From: Haemonchus contortus
Lineage: Eukaryota; Nematoda; Chromadorea; Rhabditida; Trichostrongylidae
Direction: 5' to 3'
DNA length: 64,000 nucleotides
Assembly: GCA_000469685.2 (NCBI GenBank)
Contig: LS997565.1
Span: 23,947,272 to 24,011,271 of the forward strand
The notes under the pieces: model-generated
Told to the model about the DNA's origin: nothing
Database searches by the model: none
The model's input: the letters and a program-made list of their open reading frames with translations, nothing else
Shown: positions 45,737-57,023 of the stretch, piece after piece
Numbering within the stretch: position 1 is the first letter of the stretch
Layout: each line of letters starts with the position of its first letter
Made by a program: the position numbers and the translations under genes

Positions 45737-48148
45737 ATCTGATATTCTCAACTAATGATACCTTTGCAAAGAGAAGGGTTCATTGATGACGACATCTGAT
45801 ATTGATGTTTCACCGCTCGAAACATTTGAAAATACCGTCCAAGGCTTTGGTTGTCTAACAGTTGAATCTTTGATGGGTATTTATTTTAAGAACGAGAGCA
45901 GAAGACAGACTCTTCCAGTCGAAGTAAGCACCGACTTACACTGAATACTCTTTGCAGTACTCTGCTGGTCCTGTGTCAAACTTCATGTACAGGAAAATAT
46001 TTGTTTCAAAGTAGAAGTGGAGATTCAGCCGATTGCTACAACTTCACCGAAAAAGAGGAAAGCACGGCTTCAGCCGAACGAATCGACTGCTATTGTTATG
46101 AAGTGGAAATAGTCTACCAAATGTGCCGAACGAGCCACGTTCGATCGAAATAAAGTATCTGGGCAAAGTTATTCGATCAGTTCTGTAGCTTATCATCTTT
46201 CTCCGAACATGAAGCAGTGGTGATCGTCAAAAACTCTACCCTTAACTAGTTGCGCAAGCCTTTCAAAAGGGACAGCTTTGATTTCTTCTTATTTCTGGTT
46301 GTATATAATCTTCAAAAAACACTGGCAATCTATGTTACCTTCAAATAAAGTTACCATATCTAGTCGTGATCAGCTTTCACGTTCCCATTAGGTTCCCATA
46401 AAGCATAATGATTCTCTGGCCGAGGTTATGAGGCCGTCTCAAACTGAAAGCACAAGTGAAATGGAGGACAGATAAGAACCTTCGGAAGGCTCTGCTTCCA
46501 GCAAGCATGGAACACTGATTATATGGTTCCGGCTCCAACTAGAAAACTATTGATAACATCTCATCCCGATATTTTTGAGCACGATCGGCCATTACTTGAA
46601 GCTTTTTTGTTGAATCGTCTACAATTGTGCCAACACTAATACTATACAACTAATGTACACTTCCGAGGTTAGGACTAGACTCTTTCCGATTACCGTCAGC
46701 CTAGGGGAGGGACTGAAAATCTGCCTCGGAGAGGTTCGATCTTCTCAAATATCGCATATCTGTTTCCAAAAAATACGTCGCATTCCAAGGCCCCCGAAAG
46801 ACATGCTCTTTAATACCTATCAATCAATATTCGTGTACTCTGGGCTCGAATGCCGGGGGGACCAACTCCTGGCCGTATACCTCAACAATAACGAAATTCC
46901 AGAGGTCAACTCAAAGTTTGAAAGGTGAAAGGTCGTAGAGAGTAAGTAAAGGATGACGGGTAATCGCATACTGCACGGCGAGGCGACAACCAACAATGCA
47001 AATCAACCGCCCCAACATAATGCCACTCACCTGCGTAAATAGCGCTGTTGTGATGGTTTGTGTTTCGTTTGCGCTGGAAGTAGAGCTGAATCAAGAAGGT
47101 TGTAGAAGATATTCACGTGAAAAGGGGCTTCTAGACCATGAGAAAAGAGCTTTGTAAAGATCAAGTTCTATGTTCCCCAAAAAATCTGAACCTTGATATT
47201 AAGTCAGCTATACATACATAGACTGTGTCAGTCCAAATAATACTCGTCCCTACTTCTGAATGTATTACTATATGGTACAAGAGTTCTGTTTTCGGAAAAA
47301 GAGGCATCACCATTTTCTTTTTGATCGTTTTCTCTCGGGCACCATTAGTCCAACAGTCCGATGTCCCAGCTTACACCAGGCTCCCTCCGTCCTGTCATGA
47401 ATTCGAAATGCCGATTGACCCTTCATCTTTCCTTTACGAACAAATGACTCAGCTCTGACTACAACAGAATTTAAAAAGGGGAACCCACTCAACTAAGCGA
47501 TCACTGCGAATTCGACACGCTTCTAATATGCTCCTTGCTTACGCTTACGGAAACTCCTGTAACCTGCACCCTGTAACACGTCCTTCGCGATTCAGTCACA
47601 CACTATATCACCACTGAAGTAGCAGTGCTCCACTGCCCTACGGAACGGGGAAGTGATCTAGTTGCAATTATTAGCTATATCACTCATTGTTATTTCTCAT
47701 CTATGACAATCCACGATTCCGACAGACCCATGATAACCTTTAGAAATGTCAAGTTTCCACTACCGGCTCGAAGCGAGCAGCCAACTCAGTGGTTTTTGAC
47801 ATCTACAGCTTCTTATAGACCCTTATCATCTGTTGTCACTTCCGACCACCAACAATCTTCAAACCCGATATATCCCACATCAGTCGCCCAGTGCAGACTG
47901 CCCTGTTAAAAGGAGGGGCTCTACATACCCAGTGCCTTTTGACTATAACAATATATGGTCCCTTCATGCCCCCACATCATCTGCCAAAGTGCCAGGGTTC
48001 CACTGTTAATACGAAGGTCGTAACGGATTTCCAGGCATCCATCAGTTAATAATAAGGCTCCTCATGAGCACTAATCAATTGATATCACTTCTTATCACCT
48101 ACCATCGGTGTTCCATTCCGCTTGGACGCTGTAGATTCACGCTAAGGC
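45737..48148. other. Gene-free stretch
   Basis: Nothing recognised. Frames of up to 94 codons lack family resemblance or splice context. Confidence 0.4.
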
Positions 48149-48345
48149 GGAAGTGATGTAGTGGCAAGTGGCACACCACCGCACACGATTGGTCCACGGT
48201 TCGACTCCCAAACCCGCGATTGCATGGGCCTCCAAGCTTCCATCTGCACCAATACGGGACGTCTAATTGGTACCAGATTCGCTTGGAAGGATAAAAGCAG
48301 TGATCTGTACATCGGTTGGTCATCGCAAGTCATTCTATATATATA
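48149..48345 (+). mobile_element. tRNA-derived SINE, 5' part, interrupted by LINE insertion
   Basis: Head GGAAGTGATGTAGTGGCAAG, B box GGTTCGACTCC and body GGATAAAAGCAGTGATCTGT are clear. The copy stops at CATTCTATATATATA. The missing 3' part lies beyond the LINE, at 52794-52882. Confidence 0.8.
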
Positions 48346-48454
48346 GTCAGAGTCGCTTTGTAGCGGGCTGCGCGAGGTCGGTTCACCCCGCGCTCTCTCT
48401 TAATTTATTCTGATCGTCCAAGTATTCGAAATTCTGTCTAGTACTACTTTTTAT

Positions 48455-48850
48455 TTTATCGTCGGACATTGTGAACACCTCAGTGGCAGGGTGTGAAGTC
48501 AACGAAGAAACTGCCACATGGAAAGGTCTATTTTACGAGCTTTTTCTGATTATTGTCTCGTTTCGGGTAGTGACTCATTGATTATCGATTACGACCGTGC
48601 CTCGATTTGATCTCACTCGCTCTCGTGTACCTGCTTGCGGTTGTGGTTTGTGGCTATTTTCGTCGGACACTGTGAATACCCAGGTGGCAGGGTGTGTAGT
48701 TATTGAAGAAACTGCCACCTTCAAAGGTCTATTTTTTGAGTTTTTTCTTGATTATTGTCTTTTGGCGTTGGAACTCACCGATTTTCACCGATTTTCGCCG
48801 TTGCGTCACGTTGATCTCAATCTCTTACGTGAAACTGCTTGTGCCGGCGG
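48455..48850 (+). repeat. Tandem 5' monomers of the LINE, period about 201 bp
   Basis: GTCGGACATTGTGAACACC at 48461 recurs as GTCGGACACTGTGAATACC at 48662. Each is followed by GTGGCAGGGTGTG and GAAGAAACTGCCAC, then AAAGGTCTATTTT. Tandem 5' monomers with promoter activity are known from some LINEs, and that role here is inference. Monomer 2 is complete and leads into ORF1. Confidence 0.75.
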
Positions 48851-48938
48851 TTGTACTTGAATATTTCCAGCTAGCCACTGGCCAAGGCCTATCTTTTGCA
48901 TTTTATTGTATTCATCTGTTTTTTTGAAATTTTATTCA

Positions 48939-49845
48939 ATGGATGCTGAAACTCCGCGTCCCCCTCCACACGTTCAGGAACCGCCAGTAAAGCGTCGTCC
49001 TCCCGCCCTCTCGCCGTTGGTCAATGGGGATTTGCTGGATGCAGTCAAGTGTTTAACTTCGGATGACAAATTGCCCCCGCATGCCAAGACAATCTTGACT
49101 CACCTGTTGGGCAAAACTATGGCCATGGATGACCTGTTGCAAAGGAATATGGAGTTCGAGGAAAGATTGCAGAAACAAACAATTGAAAACGAGAGGTTGA
49201 GGAAAACAGATTGAAACTTTGAGGATGTCCTTAGGCAATAATGGTAGCAATTCCCAAGTGCCTGTTAAGTCCTCTTCTGTTGTAGAATCTCAATCTTCTA
49301 ATGTTCATGTTGATCCAAATATGCTATGTTGCTCAGAGCATGAACGTGTGAGATCAGTTGTCGTTTCGGGATTGGTGGAATGCACTGATCCGAGTGCAAT
49401 TGTAAGGATTTCTTTTGATCTGGAAAATGTTAAGAAAATATTTCATTTCCTTTCAATTGAATGTTTACCAGTCACGTGTCACAGGATGGGTAGGCCCAAT
49501 TCATTTCGTCCTAGGCTTTTAAAAGTAGTGCTGCCTACTACTTTCTTTCAGAAACAAATTCTTGCTAGGGCCTCGCTGTTAAAGCATTTTCATCTTTCTG
49601 GTATTTTTGTAAGATCCTCCTTAACTAAGGCAGAGAGGGAACGAATCCGCTCCCTGAGAGCGGCTAGGACTCCCTCTAGTGTTCGTGTTTCTGCTGGTCA
49701 GGGTTCTGTTCATGATAGCTTGTCTCCTGCTCCTGTGGTTCAGGTTGCGCCTAGTGTTTCTATGCAAGAACATTCTGATGATGTCATGACTATTAATGGT
49801 GATTCATGTGATGTTTATGCTGCAACTACAACGTTAAACCACTAA
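48939..49845 (+). pseudogene. LINE ORF1 (RNA-binding protein), one frameshift
   Basis: Starts MDAETPRPPPHVQEPP and continues through a charged, probably coiled-coil segment (MEFEERLQKQTIENERLR). An extra A in AAAA at 49203-49206 then breaks the frame. The frame reopens as ETLRMSLGNN and contains an RRM-like region (RSVVVSGLVE, CHRMGRPNSFRPRLLKVVLP, KAERERIRSLRAART). It ends in a low-complexity Ser/Val tail. ORF1 proteins of this class bind the element RNA. Confidence 0.85.
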
Positions 49846-49860
49846 TCGTTCCTCGGGCCT

Positions 49861-52726
49861 CAGGTAAAGAGATTTGTTGTTTGTTGGCGAATGCAAGGTC
49901 TCTTGTTAAGAATTCCAATTCTTTGACTTATCTCTTATCTAGTTTTGACTGTGGAGTAGTTGCCATCACGAAAACATGGCTTAAGAAGAGGATAAAATTG
50001 AGTCTTATTTGGGCAATGTTTCTCTTTTCCATGATGTTATTAGGTGTGATAGACCAAGGAAAAAGGGTGGAGGAGTGGCCTTCCTAGTGAAAAAGAAGTT
50101 TTTCCGTGTGCTTATTTTTTCTGAAAGTGTCCCCAATGCATGCGAAGTTGCTGCTGTCGATTTGCAATTCGCTGTTGGTAAGCTCAGGTTCATTGTGGTT
50201 TACAGGGCTCCAAAGTGTTTGTTTGCAAATTCCAAACAGTCATTCAAATGCTTGAGTGATCTCGCTTGTGCTAGTTTTCCTACTCTTCTCATGAGGGATT
50301 TCAACTTTCCTAATATTGTATGGGATTCCGCTCACTATTCTTCTGATTCTTTGGCTGCTGAGTTCTTGTCTATGACTGCAAATCATAACTTTTTACAACT
50401 TATCAATTTTCCGTCTACGCTACAGCATTTCCTTGACCTTTTATTCGGTAATAAACTGGGGGTCGTCACTCGAGTCGAGGAATCCCCACCTCTGGGATCC
50501 AGTGATCATTCCGTGGTTAAATTTTTTCTCAATATTTCTTCTCCTAGTGATTATTGGGTTTACTCACGTGATTTCAAAAATGTGACGTAATTCGACTCAA
50601 TTCCTATTTGGATACAGTGAATTGCTTTGGGTCTTTTAGTGCTTCGGATTCTGTCAATGACATGTATGAAACTTTTATCTTTATTTTACGTCATTATTTA
50701 GAAATGTTTATTCCTTGGAGGAAATACCCCCTCTCCCTCAAGCGCATACCACCTTACTTGAGACGATTCTACATGAAAAAATTGCGAGCGTATAACACGG
50801 CTTCCAAGTCTAATTCTTCTCAGGACTGGGATCTCTACAAGTCTGCTTCTGATAGGTCCGAAAAGAAACTCTTCAAGTTCAATTGCTCGGTGGAAAAAAG
50901 GTAATGGAGTCTGAAAATAGAGGGGCTTTGTATAAGTATATCAATACCAGGCTTAATCATAAGGAAGGTGTTGGCTTCCTTAAAATCGATGGCTCAATCG
51001 TTACCTCTGATTTCGATAGAGCAAATTTACTGACCGATGTTTTTGCACAAGCTTATTCTTGTCAGAATTCGGTTGTAACTCCGCCCTTGGATAGTACCTT
51101 CTTCCCAATTATGGAGGATTCTGTATGGTTCGATCGTCGGGAGATTTTTGAGCTTCTTTCCAAGTGGCATAGGTCCTCCTCTGTAACACCTGACGGCATT
51201 CCATTCCAGTTAATCAAAATGATCACTTCCAAAATTTCTTCTCCCTTGGAATATCTCTTTAACTTGATCTTCTGTCGTAGGGAGGTCCCGAATAGATGGA
51301 AACATGCGTTAGTAGTTCTGCTTCTGAAGAAACCACCTAGTTATGACCCATGCAGATAAGTATAACCTCTCTTTTTTGTCGGTTGTTTGAGAAAATTTTG
51401 AAGAAGAGGATTGTGCGTCATCTTGAAGTCAATCGTGTCCTACCTAGCTGTCAACATGGATTCATGAAAGGGAAGTCTACGGAGACGGCAATGCTCGAAC
51501 CGTTAAATGATTGGACTGATGCGCTGGATGCTAAGGATAGCGTTGATGTTATATATCTTGATTTTCAGAAGGCTTTCGACCGAGTTTCTCATGATCTCGT
51601 GGTCTTAAAGCTTGTTCATGTGGGTATTCATCCGCGGATTGTTGCTTGGATTAAAAACTTAATAGAGAATCGCACCTTTCAAGTGATACTCAATGGCAAC
51701 CTATTTTCGGTTCGAGATGCTCCCTCTGGCGTTCCCCAAGGAGGTGTTTTATCTCCACTTCTATTTGCTATTTATGTCTATGATTTACCCGCAGTTATTG
51801 CTGATGCAGGCGTCACCTGTAAAATATTTGCTGACGACATCAAATTATACTCTAGAATTCAAAATGGTAAAAGTTACTTGCGGATGCAATCTGCTTTGCA
51901 TGCAGTCTCGCAATGGTCGTATGATTGGTGCCTTTCTCTCTTTCCGGAAAAAACTAACGTTCTTCATCTTGGGGACAGCAATCGGCGGTATGATTATCAC
52001 TTGTCGGGGGTCGTCATAAAGAAGGTTGATTCCGTTAAGGATCTAGGCTTCATTGTCGACAGCAAGCTCTTGTTCGATGAGCATTGTAGGAGCATTGCCA
52101 ACAGAGCGGAACAGCGTCTTTTTCTTCTATTTCAATCCCTGTGCTCAAAGGATTCGCAGCTCCTCACTTCGGCCTACGCAACTTACGTTAGACCTATGCT
52201 GGAATATGGTACGTGTGTGTTTTGCCCTTATAAGAAAGCCTTGGTTAATCACATTGAAAGAATTCAGAATAGTTTTACTAGAAAGGTTTTCATTCGGTCA
52301 ATGGGTTTTACGTATCGTAGCATTCCGCGTAGTGTTACGAGGAACTCGATGCTTAATTTGGAGTCTCTCAAGCTTCAACGTAGGAAGAATGACCTGTTAA
52401 TGGTTTTTAGAATTCTCCATGGCTTGATTGAACTTAAATCGGGTGATTTCTTTAAATTGTATAGGTCAACTACGCGGGGCCAGGCTTTTAAGATTCTTCT
52501 TCGTCGGCCATGTTCCTCCATGAGTAGGGACTTCTTCACTATCAGAGCTGGGTCAGATTTTGTAAAAGTTACCAAAAAATGTTCTATGCCGGGCCCGATT
52601 AGTGGTTTCAGGAAGCTACTAGATTGCTTGTACTTGTCTTTTTGTTCGGTATCAATTGGTTCCTATCAGTATTCTCGTGGATTGTTTTATTATGGATCTT
52701 TTTCTTTTTACTTTTCCTACTATTGA
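49861..52726 (+). pseudogene. LINE ORF2 (AP endonuclease plus reverse transcriptase), several frameshifts
   Basis: Endonuclease signals: NARSLVKN near the start, TKTWL (family TETWL, so the catalytic Glu appears as Lys), GGGVAFLV, VVYRAPK, RDFNFPNIVW (family GDFN) and LGSSDHSVV. Reverse transcriptase signals: FEKILKKRI, DFQKAFDRVSHD, SGVPQGGVLSPLLFAIY, KIFADDIKLY and VKDLGFIVDSKL. The frame breaks near 49985, at the TAA near 50588, at the A6 run 50894-50899 and near 51350. The reverse transcriptase segment from 51350 to the stop at 52724-52726 is open for 458 codons. A dead copy, but recent enough to be readable throughout. Confidence 0.9.
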
Positions 52727-52771
52727 TGAATTTTTTTCTGTTCTCCTGATTACATGTGTTGCCGCATGTAA

Positions 52772-52793
52772 TAAAATTGAAATTGAAATTGAA
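52772..52793 (+). repeat. LINE 3' terminal (ATTGAA)n repeat
   Basis: About three ATTGAA units end exactly where the interrupted SINE resumes. A short 3' tandem repeat in place of poly(A) is typical of CR1-like elements. Confidence 0.85.
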
Positions 52794-52882
52794 ATATGCC
52801 ACACAAGCACACATGACGCCAGTGGGATTCTGAATGGAAGTCGAATGCATGAGCGCAACCCGCTGACGAGGTCGATCAAAGG
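52794..52882 (+). mobile_element. tRNA-derived SINE, 3' part, downstream of LINE insertion
   Basis: ATATGCCACACAAGCACACA continues the SINE broken at 48345 and is followed by GGGATTCTGAATGGAAGTCG and GAGGTCGATCAAAG, as in other copies. Confidence 0.75.
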
Positions 52883-53871
52883 AGAGTTCACAGTAGAACG
52901 GTTTCTGAGATTCCCCCCTAGAATGAACCCGTAAGCCTAAAGGATAGCGCATGGGTTGCAGAGGGAAAACGGTCTGGATTGGGCGTAATGGGGGCCCCGA
53001 AACAGCTTAGCCCACATAAACAGATAACCCAAAGTTATTGTGAATTGTGCCTTTGACGATTCGAGGTGTTTAAGACATCATCATGAGTAGGTCTTAGCAA
53101 TGTGCATAATAGATGAAGGCAAAAGTAAAACCTAGTGCTGTATGCGACCATCAGCGTTAGCCCTGACTTGATGATGCCATCAAGTACTTTCTGCACATTG
53201 GCGTCGAGGGTTGATCATGAAGTAACCGTCCCTCGAGTTCGTTTACGATACCATCTTTGAATTAGAAGCTCGATTTAATTGTAAAGAATTACTTCGAGTG
53301 TTTCAGATCAAATCTTTTTGTTTTGACGTGTAAAACGTGAGACATTATGTGCCAATCGGCATTGTTTGGCAATGCGCCACGATCTCGGGCAAAACGTGTA
53401 GCATTTACAAAGATGAATGCACACTGAAATGAAGGTGCTTCTTCCTGAAACTAGCTTTCCATTTCACACCCTTCTGAACATGATGCACTCTACAATGAAG
53501 CGATGCCCGAAGGCCCGAAGAACCGACCTACAGGCAGCGATGAAGAAGGGTGCTGAGGAAAGTAATGATCAGTCTGCTTTTGTGCGTAGGATATTCGTCT
53601 TACCCGAGATTTGTCTCTCATAACGTACCATCTTTTCCACTGTGTTCACCACTCCCGCTCGATCTGCACGGCCATTCCGTTCATATTGTAGCAAATGAAT
53701 TAAAGGGTAAGCAGGATGCACAAACAATAGGTCGTTCATGATATCTTCTTCCTCTGCTTATGCTCTGCAACACTGATCGCATCAAATAGTGATCAACTTC
53801 TCTCTTGCTTTAATCTTGTTAATAGTTGTTTGTGACTAAAACATTCTCGTGCCGTTTTTAGATGAAACAAC
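52883..53871. other. Gene-free stretch with repeat fragments
   Basis: About 52895-52960 matches the module at 6195-6300. About 53025-53065 (CCCAAAGTTATTGTGAATTG) resembles the end of family B. The remainder shows nothing recognisable. Confidence 0.4.
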
Positions 53872-54279
53872 TACCCTACAATTCCATAGATAGGAGCGAT
53901 TGAAACTACCGGTGAAAAATGAATTGGAATGAAATTGAAATTGAATGCAGTCACCCTCTAACTTGATGGATGGATGAATTAAACTTCGAAAAAGAAGTTA
54001 AGAAGAAGCTCCGCTGCTTAACTCCAAACCCCGCCCACTTAATAATCAATTCGTATAGAAAAATAGCGATTTTAATGGATCGCTATTTTTCTATATGAAT
54101 TGTTTATTAAGTGGGCGGGGTTTGGAGTTAAGCGGAGCTGAGCTTTTTCTCAACTTCTTCTTCGAAGTTTAATTTATCCATCCATCAAGTTAGAGGGTGA
54201 CTGCATTCAATTCCAATTTCATTCCAATTCATTTTTCACCGGTAGTTTCAACCGCTCTTATCTGTGGAATTTTAGGGTA
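53872..54279. mobile_element. Foldback element, 408 bp, near-perfect palindrome
   Basis: Arms of about 190 bp run inward from TACCCTACAATTCC (53872) and GGAATTTTAGGGTA (ending 54279). Paired blocks include AACTACCGGTGAAAAATG / CATTTTTCACCGGTAGTTT, ACTTGATGGATGGATGAA / TTATCCATCCATCAAGT, and GTTAAGCGGAGC-type inner arms. The centre AATCCATTAAAATCGC is short. Outer TA on both sides could be a Tc1/mariner-type target duplication. No transposase. Confidence 0.85.
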
Positions 54280-54379
54280 ATTAGGTTAAGAGCCTAACGT
54301 TTCGACGCTATCGTCTTATTCAGAGATTCAAATGCACATTTCACGATAATTCGAGGGGCGGGAAAGCCAATGCTTCCCC

Positions 54380-54706
54380 GCCTCTCGATCGATGTCACGT
54401 CAGACGTGTGTCGAGACAATACTGCAACCATTCGTTCTAGGACCCACACACAATCAGCTGATAGCCAAGTGATGATGCAATATTTCTCCCATTCTTTTTT
54501 CCTCCGTTATTCTTTTTGCTGCCGCGATCCCTTAGTCAATTTTCTACTCCTAGAGACTGAAAAAGGTAAGCTACTTTTCGCGTTACTAGGGTTTTTTTGT
54601 TTACTTATGATTATAAGTGAATTAATTTTTGCTTACTGTAGTCTGTTATTCGCACCAAGACCCACACGTACGCAGTGAGACACGTTGTATAGCTCGTCCA
54701 AACGCC
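54380..54706 (+). repeat. Dispersed repeat family D, copy 1 (about 325 bp)
   Basis: Shares CTCGATCGATGTCACGTC, GACCCACACACAATCAGCTG, TTTTTGCTGC, TTTTCTACT, GAAAAAGGT and TTGTA(T/C)AGCTCGTC with 62964-63293, in the same order and orientation, at about 75-80% identity by eye. No coding potential recognised. Confidence 0.75.
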
Positions 54707-54711
54707 CCACT

Positions 54712-54985
54712 ACTTACCGCGGTGGCCAGAATTTTCAGACCCTTTTGCAGGAATATAGTTTATGGCGGACTAAAGTTATAATCGGTTCAATTGAAAGAAA
54801 TGCAGAGTGGTGATAAGTACTTACCGCAGTGGGCGAAATTCTGGACGGAAGTTCCTCGTTGAGGGCTTTCGAAGGCTTCCTAGGGAGCACACATTGCGGC
54901 GGGAAGTTTTGAATTGGTTATTCGAGGGAAATGCGGAGTGGTGTTCTATACCTACTACAGCGAGCAATTTTTGAAAGGTAGCATT
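54712..54985 (+). repeat. Tandem repeat, 107-130 bp period, about 2.5 units
   Basis: ACTTACCGCGGTGG (54712) recurs as ACTTACCGCAGTGG (54819) and, diverged, near 54951. Between them lie GGTTCAATTGAAAGAAATGC-type and GGTTATTCGAGGGAAATGC-type blocks, each followed by GGAGTGGTG or AGAGTGGTG. Confidence 0.6.
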
Positions 54986-56801
54986 TTCAGCTGCTTGAAC
55001 CATAGCGGCATTGCGGTCTAAAGAATCCGATCGATTCAAATGAAGAAATGGTATGGCCACGAATGTAACCAACCGGAGTGGGCCGGGTTCCGCATCAAAC
55101 AGATAGCAGGCTAAAAATTGTGAATGGCTGAAACGACTGCGAGCGATGATTTGTCAATGCAGCTGAATGTTTTATTTCGCTTAATTAGAAGAATTGCATA
55201 ACTTATGGTACTCAGGCTGATAACATGAAAGATTCCGACCTCAATATAATGTAAATATCATCATCGCATCCATGTCAGGTTTAGTAAGGCGAAGCTGTGC
55301 AGATGATTGGAAATAATGAAATGATTCAGTTTGAGGGAGGCTGTGGATTTTTGGTAGTAGCGAAATCGGTGATGAACAAAATAGTTTTGTAGACAACGTT
55401 ACCTTTTTTGCGATGAAAAAACTTTCACCGATTCGGCGTTGCGAGCCCGTGACAGCACGAAGTATAGCCGTCCACAGGAAAGAACATCGTCCGGTGAATA
55501 TACTCCAACTTTCGACAGCGTCTGGCCCTGTGCCTTGTTCATGGCGGAAGCGAAGGTCAATCGGTTCGGAAATTGTCTCCTCCCCAACCAGGGCGGAAGT
55601 CCCTTGTCTGTATAGTGGTCTATACGTGGGATAGGAACGAATTCGTTTTCCTTATTCCTGTGGGAAGGGCATCCAAGGACGTATTGTCCGCACTGTTCCA
55701 CGATAAATCTTGTTCTGTTGCAAAAACCATACAAACAGCATAACAATGCATTTCCGCTTCAATTTCAGCCTCATGGGAGGCACCACACTTGGATGCAGCT
55801 TGTTCAAATGTTCTGATAATTGAGAACATCTTCTCGATCCGCATTTCCCATATCGCCAATGCTCTTGTATACTTTCAGCCTCGAGTTATTCTAGCATCAG
55901 CTGCGATTCCCACTCGTTTATCTGCTCTACGCGCACATTTAGTATTGCTTTCTCAGATTGTTCTGCAGTGTCCTCTTCTCCAATCGCTTCGCCGAATACC
56001 TCACAGTTAGATATCCTGAATTGTGGGGCGTACATGGCAGTTCGATGGATCGGTTTTGATTTTGTGGATTTTTTTCCCGCTCCAATCTGTAGAAGCATTC
56101 TTGCCCACTATCCAATATCTGTTGCAGCTCTCATGTTGAAGAAAGATGATAAGCGATGAAATGCTGGTATTAATGAGATTTTTTATGCAAGCGTTTTCCA
56201 TGTCCTCTTTCCGCCCTCTCTCTACAACTGAAAGAACGTGTCGAAAATCTCCACCAACTATCGCTTTCCTCCAATTGGCGTACAGGGTACGTCATAAGTA
56301 TGGTAACAACTTTTCGGACGTCCATAGTTTCCTTATTTGAAGGATTCCCCCAAATCTGCACCTTCCGTTATGTTTATGATATACTTAACCCACATATCTA
56401 AATTGTTTCTCTCAATTTGTTCGATGTCGAAAAACAATGGGGCCTCACGGACATCCACCAACCGTTCCTTCTTTGCGCGCATTTGGTGAGTCCTTTTCCG
56501 AGATCACTACTTATTTCAACGTTACCCACGCGACATTCCCTTGAATCGCGATGCACAGACAGGTCAACAACAAACCTCAAAACGTTCGTCCTGTCTCGCG
56601 TACGACCCCTTTTCCAAATAGAATTGCTTGAAAAGTATTACGCCACGGAACTTGCAAAAACATGAGAAAAATGAGTGCTGTTTTGATTGTATGTTCTAAT
56701 TCGATGAGAAGAGTCTACCCCGAGTAAATAAAACTGTATCCTTATAGGATTCGTGAGCCTTATCAGCTTCTTGACGTGAAGAAGTTGCAGAGAAGAAACA
56801 A

Positions 56802-57023
56802 ATGCCGAGCGCAACTTGCGCGCAGCACGCGCTTTGCCACACTTGTTTTTACCAAAGGGTGTTCAGTGTGGAAGAAATGTTGGGATCCCAGAGTGTACAT
56901 AAATTTTGCATTGCGTGTGCTGAAGACGCTGAGGAGAGTCAAATCGCTTTCGTAGCCGTTGTCCCTCTTTCAAGATGGTTTATGCTAGAATCTCTACCAT
57001 CTCCACCATATCGCAAATATTAG
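56802..57023 (+). CDS. Cys/His-rich small ORF inside the Helitron (uncertain)
   Basis: The frame PSATCAQHALCHTCFYQRV then KFCIACAEDAEESQ has zinc-finger-like Cys/His spacing, preceded by GTTGCAG which could be an acceptor. It lies in the segment that splits the Helitron helicase. A second plus-strand frame follows (57010-57172, with FKKFLSERMQLGVKDFF). No family recognised, so both may be chance or part of the inserted element. Confidence 0.2.
   Translation: MPSATCAQHALCHTCFYQRVFSVEEMLGSQSVHKFCIACAEDAEESQIAFVAVVPLSRWFMLESLPSPPYRKY

Larger units (their letters stand above)
48346..52793 (+). mobile_element. CR1/Jockey-superfamily LINE, near full-length, inactive
   Basis: A 4.45 kb non-LTR retrotransposon with 5' tandem monomers, ORF1, ORF2 (endonuclease and reverse transcriptase) and a 3' end of repeated ATTGAA units. 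Both ends are defined by the interrupted SINE, whose halves flank it with ATAT on each side as a probable target duplication. Frameshifts in both ORFs show it cannot transpose by itself. Assignment to CR1/Jockey rests on the ORF1/ORF2 layout, the FADD-type reverse transcriptase and the short 3' repeat. Confidence 0.92.
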
